Origin: CAJQQY01 sp964352225
Lineage (GTDB): Bacteria; Bacteroidota; Bacteroidia; Chitinophagales; Saprospiraceae
Reading direction: 5' to 3'
Length of the DNA: 12,629 nt
Assembly (NCBI GenBank): GCA_964352225.1
Contig: CAYGRM010000189.1
Span: forward strand, 1 to 12,629
The notes under the pieces were generated by a model. It ran no database searches. It saw nothing but the letters and a program-made list of their open reading frames with translations, and was not told where the DNA came from. Numbering within the stretch: position 1 is the first letter of the stretch; every line of letters begins with the position of its first letter. Shown in pieces: positions 8,058 through 12,629 of the stretch. The translations under genes were made by a program, and so were the position numbers.

Positions 8058-9716
8058 ATGATTCGTAGCAAAAGCATTTTTTCCATCGTCATTATCCTCG
8101 TTTTTTTAGTTGCTGATAATTTAGAATTGAGGAATATCTTACCTGGAGGATATTATTTTCGAGCAACTATCATTTATTTAGCCCCTGCAATGATTGGAAT
8201 GTTTTCCCTATTATTTTTTCATGAACCCAAAAATATTTTGAGAGCCATGGGAATCCAAAAAGGCTTCTTTAAAGGATTAGGAGTGGCATTTGTTTTTACT
8301 TTGCCGATGCTCATTGGGTATGCTTGGGTAAGTGGTGGTGGAGTGAATGAGTTAGCTACCGAGATGAATTTCCAAAAATTTTATTGGGGAATAATCCTCG
8401 CACCGCTTGCGGAAGAATTATTTTATCGAGGCTTTCTTTTCGGTCAATTGTATCGATTTGGAGGATGGGGATTTATTCCTGCAGGATTATTGAGTGCTTT
8501 GATATTTGGAAGTATGCATTTGTATCAAGCGAATGATTTGGGAAGTGCGATTGGAATTTTTGCAATGACAGGAATGGGTGGGATGTGGTTCGCTTGGTTA
8601 TATATTGAGTGGGAAAGAAACCTTTGGTTAAGCATCTTTTTACATTTTTTCATGAATTGCTATTGGGGGATTTTTGGAATGGCAGACAATGCAGCAGGTG
8701 GATTTTATGCTAATTTATTTAGAATCATCACGATTATGGTTTCGGTAATGGCAACTTTTTATTTGCATAAAAAATTAGGAAAAAAGGAAATTAATCCATC
8801 CACTATGTGGAAAAACAGCAATGCTGACTTTGAATTAAAAGCCAATTTTTTAAAAATAGGGAAAAGTAATCAATTGAAAAATGTTTTTTTGATCCTAGCA
8901 ATTTCCTTTAGTCAAAGCCAACTTTTTGCCCAAAGTAACTCTGTTGCAGGAATAGTTTTTAATGAAAAAAACGAACCATTGAGTTATGTCAATATTGGAA
9001 TCATTGGCACTTCACTCGGAACAGTTTCTGGCGAAAATGGTGATTTTAAATTATATTTTGATGAAACCATTTCAGGAGTTGATACCGTTAGATTTTCAAG
9101 TATTGGATTTTCAACTCAAGATTTTTCTATAAATAAATTACGGGGGAATGAAGATTTCAAAATAGAAATGAAAGTCGCTAACAATACACTTACAGAGATT
9201 GTCGTTTTGCCTGATTTTGAAAAAACGAAAACCAAAGGAAATAAAAATACAGATGCTCGCATGAATGTATATTATTCCATTTCCGAAAAACCAAATCAAA
9301 ACCTAGGTGCGGAAATTGGACGAAAATTTAAAATCAAAAAAACAACTCAACTGAAAAAAGTTAGATTCTTTGTCGCAAAAAATAATTTTGATACCGTCGG
9401 TTTTCGCATCAATATTTATCATTTCAAAAAAAGCATACCGGGTAAAAATATTTTAACTCAAAATATCATCAAGGAAGTGGTTGGGAAAAAAACGGGATGG
9501 ATGGAAGTTGATTTGACACCCTACCAAATTATTTCTGATCAATCAGTTGTCGTTGGAATTGAGTGGATTTATCATTCAAAAAATGGCAGATTTTTAACTT
9601 TACCTATTTCGGTTCCTTCTGTTGGTTCGGTTCATTTTTATAAATATGGAAGTCAAAATAAATGGAAACGATTTAATATGATGAGTTCCGCCATGCAATT
9701 GGAAATGGCTTATTAA
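8058..9716 (+). CDS. CPBP (glutamic-type) intramembrane protease fused to a carboxypeptidase-regulatory-like secreted protein
   Basis: The 552-residue frame reads as two proteins joined. Residues 1-245 are a multi-helix CPBP (CAAX-processing/bacteriocin-immunity) protease. Motif 1 is EELFYR, with Glu119, Glu120 and Arg124; motif 2 is FGSMH, with His154; the last motif is LHFFMN, with His196 and Asn200. All catalytic positions are intact. Residues 273-292 (LKNVFLILAISFSQSQLFAQ) look like a complete signal peptide. They are followed by a carboxypeptidase-regulatory-like beta-sandwich (about 295-375: AGIVFNEKNEPLSYVNI...GTVSGENGDF) and a second beta-rich domain (about 400-552) common in Bacteroidota cell-envelope proteins. 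No stop codon separates the parts. An ATG at 8805 (codon 250) and a TTG at 8874 (codon 273) could start the second protein internally; the TTG follows a purine-rich AGGGAAAAG at 8 bases' distance. If translated as one chain, the hydrophobic stretch would place the C-terminal part in the periplasm. Confidence 0.85.
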   Translation: MIRSKSIFSIVIILVFLVADNLELRNILPGGYYFRATIIYLAPAMIGMFSLLFFHEPKNILRAMGIQKGFFKGLGVAFVFTLPMLIGYAWVSGGGVNELATEMNFQKFYWGIILAPLAEELFYRGFLFGQLYRFGGWGFIPAGLLSALIFGSMHLYQANDLGSAIGIFAMTGMGGMWFAWLYIEWERNLWLSIFLHFFMNCYWGIFGMADNAAGGFYANLFRIITIMVSVMATFYLHKKLGKKEINPSTMWKNSNADFELKANFLKIGKSNQLKNVFLILAISFSQSQLFAQSNSVAGIVFNEKNEPLSYVNIGIIGTSLGTVSGENGDFKLYFDETISGVDTVRFSSIGFSTQDFSINKLRGNEDFKIEMKVANNTLTEIVVLPDFEKTKTKGNKNTDARMNVYYSISEKPNQNLGAEIGRKFKIKKTTQLKKVRFFVAKNNFDTVGFRINIYHFKKSIPGKNILTQNIIKEVVGKKTGWMEVDLTPYQIISDQSVVVGIEWIYHSKNGRFLTLPISVPSVGSVHFYKYGSQNKWKRFNMMSSAMQLEMAY

Positions 9717-9769
9717 AGTTTTATCAAACTTCTCAAATCTTAAGTCCTTGTTCTTAAATCGATATTCAA

Positions 9770-9787
9770 AAAACGCTTGCGCGTTTT
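9770..9787 (+). terminator. Small hairpin terminator after the CPBP fusion gene
   Basis: AAAACGC, a TTGC loop and GCGTTTT form a 7-bp stem ending in a T tract, preceded by an A tract, 54 bases after the stop codon. The stem is short and the T run is only four bases, so this is a moderate candidate. Confidence 0.5.
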
Positions 9788-9947
9788 CCCTGGGCAAAAC
9801 CCCTTGGATATGGTAATGCTATATCATTCTATTTAGCATAAATTCTAATAAATATTTTTTTATTAAAATCTACTTTCCCCAAAACCATTCTTATCTTAGG
9901 AGCATTTTAATAATGATAAATATTATTCAATTTTAAATCCTCCAAAG

Positions 9948-11696
9948 ATGAAAAAAAATCTACTCTTTCCGTTCTTTTTATTATTTGTAAATGTATTGTT
10001 TAGTCAAACTAATTTAAAGGTGTCTAATCCGGTAGCTGAGCAGGTAATGCTAGGCAATTTTAACCCAGCAGATTTTATGGCCTCGGTAGTAATCAACGAT
10101 CCTACAACTTTAGTCAATGCTATTCACGATGAAATTTCTGCAGATTCTTTGCAAGCCTACATTACTAGGTTAAGTGAATTTAGAAATCGAAATTCTGGTT
10201 CTGATACGCTTTCAACAACTGAGGGAATTGGTGCAGCTCGAAATTGGATTGAAACAAAATTCCAGCAATTTAGCGCAGCTAGCGAGGATCGATTGCAAAC
10301 TGGATTTTTCCAATATGATGAAGAAATCTGTGGAGTATCTAGGCATAAAAATACTATTGCCGTTTTGCCAGGCATGGATGCTACCAACCATTCCATTATT
10401 ATTATCGAAGGTCATATGGATAGTCGATGTGCAGGATTATGTGATATTGATTGTGATGCTGAAGGAGTGGAAGATAATGCAAGTGGGACTGTTCTGGTCA
10501 TGGAATTAGCTAGAGTTATGAGTCAATACAGTTTTAATCAAACGATTGTTTTTATGGCTACAACTGCCGAAGAACAAGGACTTTTGGGAGCAAATGCATT
10601 TGCTCAATGGTGCGAAAATGAAAACATTCCAGTCAAAGCAGTTTTTAATAATGATGTAGTTGGTGGAATTGTTTGTGGTGAAACTTCTTCCCAACCTTCT
10701 TGTCCCGGATTTAATCATATTGATAGTACTCAAGTTCGATTATTCTCTTTTGGAGGATTCAATGCTTCGAGTAAAGGACTTTCTCGTTTTATCAAATTAG
10801 AGTATCAAGAAGAATTATTGCCTTTTGTTTCGGTTCCAATGATGTTGACGATTATGTCTGCGGAAGATCGAACTGGGCGAGGAGGTGATCATATTCCCTT
10901 TCGGGAGAGAGGGTATCCTGCAATGAGATTTTGTTCGGCAAATGAACATGGAAATGCTGATGTCAGCGATCCTGATTATCATGATCGTCAGCATACTTCA
11001 GAAGATGTTTTAGGAGTTGATACCGATAATGATATGGTTATTGATAGCTTTTTTGTGGACTTTAATTACCTGGCTCGAAATGCTACCATCAATGGAGTGG
11101 CAGCAAGTATGGCAGCCATCGGCCCCAAAACTCCTATAGAATTTATTTATCAAGAAGGAGGAGATAAAGAAATATATGTTGAAATAACTGACCCAGAAGA
11201 TTACCTGCATTATCGAATTGGACTGCGAGCCTTGAGTAATGACTTTGATACTATATTCACTTTAGTTGGATCAAAGATTGGAACATTTCAACATAATAGT
11301 CCAGGTACGTTTTTACCTTTGAGTATTGCTTCCGTAGATACAAATGGTATTGAAAGTTTATTTACGGGAGAGCAATTACCTGATGCATTGGGAATCAATG
11401 ATCCAACTTTGGAGGAGCGAATGAAAGCCATTGAATTAGTGCAGAATAAACCTAACCCATTTGATGAGGCAACGACGATTGGTTTTTATGTCAATAAAAA
11501 AATGTCTTATCAAAAAGCTTTCATCATTATCTATGATTTGAGTGGGATGGAAATCGAACGAATTCCAACTGGTATTCAAAAAGGAATGAATGAGGTATTG
11601 TACACTCATGGTTACAATAAGGTGGGAACATTTGTCTATAGTTTGGTCGTCGATGGATTGGTCATCGATTCGAAAAAGATGATATTCTCCAATTAA
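9948..11696 (+). CDS. Secreted M28-family zinc metallopeptidase with T9SS sorting domain
   Basis: This 582-residue protein has a signal peptide (1-20, MKKNLLFPFFLLFVNVLFSQ) and an M28 aminopeptidase-type catalytic domain. By motif, the zinc ligands are His156 (GHMDS), Asp176 (EDNASG), Glu209, Asp236 (NNDVVG) and His315 (GGDHIPF), with Glu208 as the general base in AEEQG. The spacings (20, 33, 27 and 79) closely follow those of the Aeromonas aminopeptidase. The loop between the first two ligands has three cysteines (161, 165 and 169), suggesting disulfides in the exported protein. Residues about 390-480 look like a beta-sandwich. Residues about 497-582 form a type A T9SS C-terminal sorting domain (NKPNPFDEATTIGF... 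IIIYDLSG... GTFVYSLVVDG... KKMIF). The product should therefore cross the outer membrane and act on extracellular peptides or proteins. It appears to be a single-gene unit between two dyad-containing gaps. Confidence 0.93.
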   Translation: MKKNLLFPFFLLFVNVLFSQTNLKVSNPVAEQVMLGNFNPADFMASVVINDPTTLVNAIHDEISADSLQAYITRLSEFRNRNSGSDTLSTTEGIGAARNWIETKFQQFSAASEDRLQTGFFQYDEEICGVSRHKNTIAVLPGMDATNHSIIIIEGHMDSRCAGLCDIDCDAEGVEDNASGTVLVMELARVMSQYSFNQTIVFMATTAEEQGLLGANAFAQWCENENIPVKAVFNNDVVGGIVCGETSSQPSCPGFNHIDSTQVRLFSFGGFNASSKGLSRFIKLEYQEELLPFVSVPMMLTIMSAEDRTGRGGDHIPFRERGYPAMRFCSANEHGNADVSDPDYHDRQHTSEDVLGVDTDNDMVIDSFFVDFNYLARNATINGVAASMAAIGPKTPIEFIYQEGGDKEIYVEITDPEDYLHYRIGLRALSNDFDTIFTLVGSKIGTFQHNSPGTFLPLSIASVDTNGIESLFTGEQLPDALGINDPTLEERMKAIELVQNKPNPFDEATTIGFYVNKKMSYQKAFIIIYDLSGMEIERIPTGIQKGMNEVLYTHGYNKVGTFVYSLVVDGLVIDSKKMIFSN

Positions 11697-11697
11697 T

Positions 11698-11907
11698 AAT
11701 ATTAGCTCTTAGACAATTCTCGTGAATTTTAGGAACTCCAAAATAACGTTAGTATTTTTTACCACATAGACACATAGACACATAGACACATAGACACATA
11801 GACACATAGAAAACATAGTCCTCAGAACAATTACAGTTTTACTATGTGTCTATGTGGTAAAAACGTATTTCAAAAGTTCACAGGATTGGTCTAAGAACCA
11901 TAATATT
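11698..11907. repeat. Long imperfect dyad after the M28 gene, with a 22-bp perfect inner stem
   Basis: The inner arms TTTTT plus 17 bases (11756-11777) and their exact reverse complement (11842-11863) give a 22-bp perfect stem ending in a T/A tract. Further out, TCTTAGAC (11707-11714) pairs with GTCTAAGA (11889-11896) and AATATTA (11698-11704) with TAATATT (11901-11907); the sequence between is partly complementary. The dyad begins two bases after the stop codon at 11694-11696. The stem with a trailing A run reads as a terminator on both strands. Together with the entries for 11764-11810 and 11918-11948, this accounts for most of the 339-base gene-less gap. Confidence 0.65.
11764..11810. repeat. 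8-bp tandem repeat, unit ACATAGAC, 5.9 copies
   Basis: Five perfect copies of ACATAGAC are followed by ACATAGA. The left arm of the 22-bp stem lies in the first units, and because the right arm is the complement of about two units, it could pair with several registers of the repeat. Copy number is probably variable between strains by replication slippage. The repeat is outside coding sequence. Confidence 0.95.
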
Positions 11908-11917
11908 TAAATTCTTG

Positions 11918-11948
11918 TTCATGATAGTTTAGCTAAACTATTCATGAA
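11918..11948. promoter_or_regulatory. Perfect 18-bp palindrome with extended arms upstream of the methyltransferase gene
   Basis: ATAGTTTAGCTAAACTAT (11924-11941) is its own reverse complement. TTCATG before it (11918-11923) and CATGAA after it (11943-11948) extend the dyad to 15 bp per side with one unpaired base. There is no loop and no T tract, so it fits a dimeric regulator's operator better than a terminator. It lies 46 bases before the candidate -7 element of the next gene. Confidence 0.5.
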
Positions 11949-11993
11949 ATAAAATTTACAGTTCACAGTTAAGCATTAACCATTAAAAAATAA

Positions 11994-12001
11994 TACATTT
12001 G
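11994..12001 (+). promoter_or_regulatory. Candidate -7 element of the methyltransferase gene
   Basis: TACATTTG matches TAnnTTTG exactly and sits 34 bases before the ATG, close to the spacing seen at the helicase gene. The -33 element is not obvious. Confidence 0.5.
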
Positions 12002-12035
12002 CGGAAATTCGCATACGTTTAAAATAAATTAACTT

Positions 12036-12593
12036 ATGGAAACTGCCGCATTAGCTAGTATTCATTGGCATGATGAACGATTCAAATATGATTGTCAAGC
12101 TCGCAATCAAAAAGTAGAACAAGCTTGCTTTCATCATTTTTTTGGAAAAAAGGAAATGACCATTGTTGATTTAGGTTCAGGAACTGGCTCCAATTGTTTA
12201 TATTTTTTTGAAAAATTCCCCTCCCAACAAAAATGGATTTTCATAGAAAAAGAAGAGAAGATATCTCAATACGCCTTGAATCGATTAGGAATTGAAGCGG
12301 ATAAAAAAGGATATGAAGTAATTCATGGAGACCAATCCTTAGAATTGACAAAAGAGAATAGAAATATAAAAATTGAGTATATCTCGGATTCATTTTTAAA
12401 TTTAGTTGACTTGGTGGATTTGGATAAAGTGGATTTGGTGATGGCAAGTGCAGTTTTTGATTTGATTTCTTTTTCTCAGTTTATAGAATTTGGAAGTGTT
12501 TTACTAGAAAAAAAATTACCACTTCTGACGAACTTGAAATATCCTGAGATCAACTACAATTCTGATTCTCCATCAGATATAGTATTTATCTAA
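12036..12593 (+). CDS. Class I SAM-dependent methyltransferase, apparently short at the C-terminus
   Basis: The 185-residue product has the SAM-binding motif I VDLGSGTGSN (44-53), an acidic end of strand beta-2 (IFIEKE, Glu71) and a motif IV-like strand VDLVMASAVFDLIS (132-145), so it is a Rossmann-fold methyltransferase. The substrate cannot be told from the sequence. The segment LPLLTNLKYPEI (161-172) resembles the beta-5 region of a methyltransferase family whose members, as I recall them, continue for about 60-90 residues beyond this point, so the protein looks truncated. The frame stays open after the TAA for 12 codons to the window end, and those codons read KYERFKNRTQEK, which resembles the expected continuation. 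A nonsense mutation or a sequencing error is therefore possible. The start ATG is supported by the upstream -7 element. Confidence 0.75.
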   Translation: METAALASIHWHDERFKYDCQARNQKVEQACFHHFFGKKEMTIVDLGSGTGSNCLYFFEKFPSQQKWIFIEKEEKISQYALNRLGIEADKKGYEVIHGDQSLELTKENRNIKIEYISDSFLNLVDLVDLDKVDLVMASAVFDLISFSQFIEFGSVLLEKKLPLLTNLKYPEINYNSDSPSDIVFI

Positions 12594-12597
12594 AAAT

Positions 12598-12629
12598 ATG
12601 AAAGATTTAAGAATCGCACACAAGAAAAA
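12598..12629 (+). CDS. Possible start of a further gene, cut by the window end
   Basis: An ATG four bases after the methyltransferase stop opens a frame reading MKDLRIAHKK up to the last base. The spacing would suit translational coupling. Ten codons cannot identify a gene, and the competing reading is that the methyltransferase itself continues in its own frame here. Confidence 0.25.
   Translation, partial: MKDLRIAHKK

Noticed and set aside
10174..10509. 111-codon + strand ORF in another frame
   Set aside because: It overlaps the M28 catalytic region, which is intact in its own frame; no start context or family features.
11764..11810. Possible CRISPR array
   Set aside because: The units are 8 bp and directly adjacent with no spacers; this is a simple tandem repeat.
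12570..12629. Frameshift explaining the short methyltransferase
   Set aside because: Both other forward frames hit stops just before or after 12593, so a single-base shift does not extend the protein; an in-frame nonsense codon remains the better explanation.

Overview
The window looks like a chromosomal segment of a low-GC member of the Bacteroidota. Three sequence signs support this. A secreted peptidase carries a C-terminal type IX secretion (Por/T9SS) sorting domain. Several start codons are preceded by a TAnnTTTG -7 element instead of an E. coli-type -10. Strong Shine-Dalgarno sequences are generally absent. I see no transposase, phage, plasmid, rRNA, tRNA or CRISPR features.

Left region (1-2400), polyamine-related. 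A UPF0323-like lipoprotein gene overlaps by 11 nt a gene for a glutathionylspermidine-synthase-type (YgiC/YjfC) ATP-grasp ligase. A class 1B S-adenosylmethionine decarboxylase (speD) converges on the pair from the opposite strand. The two convergent genes end inside the arms of a long nested palindrome. SpeD supplies the aminopropyl donor for spermidine synthesis and the ligase family conjugates polyamines, so the genes plausibly act in one pathway. No aminopropyltransferase is present here.

Centre (2400-6800). A divergent promoter region leads to a single 1,387-residue Swi2/Snf2-family helicase. All ATPase motifs are intact, and the long N-terminal half looks like a winged helix followed by helical repeats.

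Right region (6800-12629), all on the + strand. It holds a four-helix membrane LytTR transcription factor, then an intramembrane CPBP protease fused in frame to a secreted carboxypeptidase-regulatory-like protein whose own signal peptide is still visible at the junction. Next come a T9SS-secreted M28 zinc peptidase and a class I methyltransferase that appears to stop early. The gaps hold long inverted repeats, an 8-bp tandem repeat, a small terminator hairpin and an 18-bp perfect palindrome.

The points most worth a second look are the CPBP fusion with its retained internal signal peptide, the nested dyads that begin at stop codons, the possibly nonsense-interrupted methyltransferase, and the lipoprotein-ligase-SpeD grouping. 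I found no clearly new multi-gene defence or secretion system.
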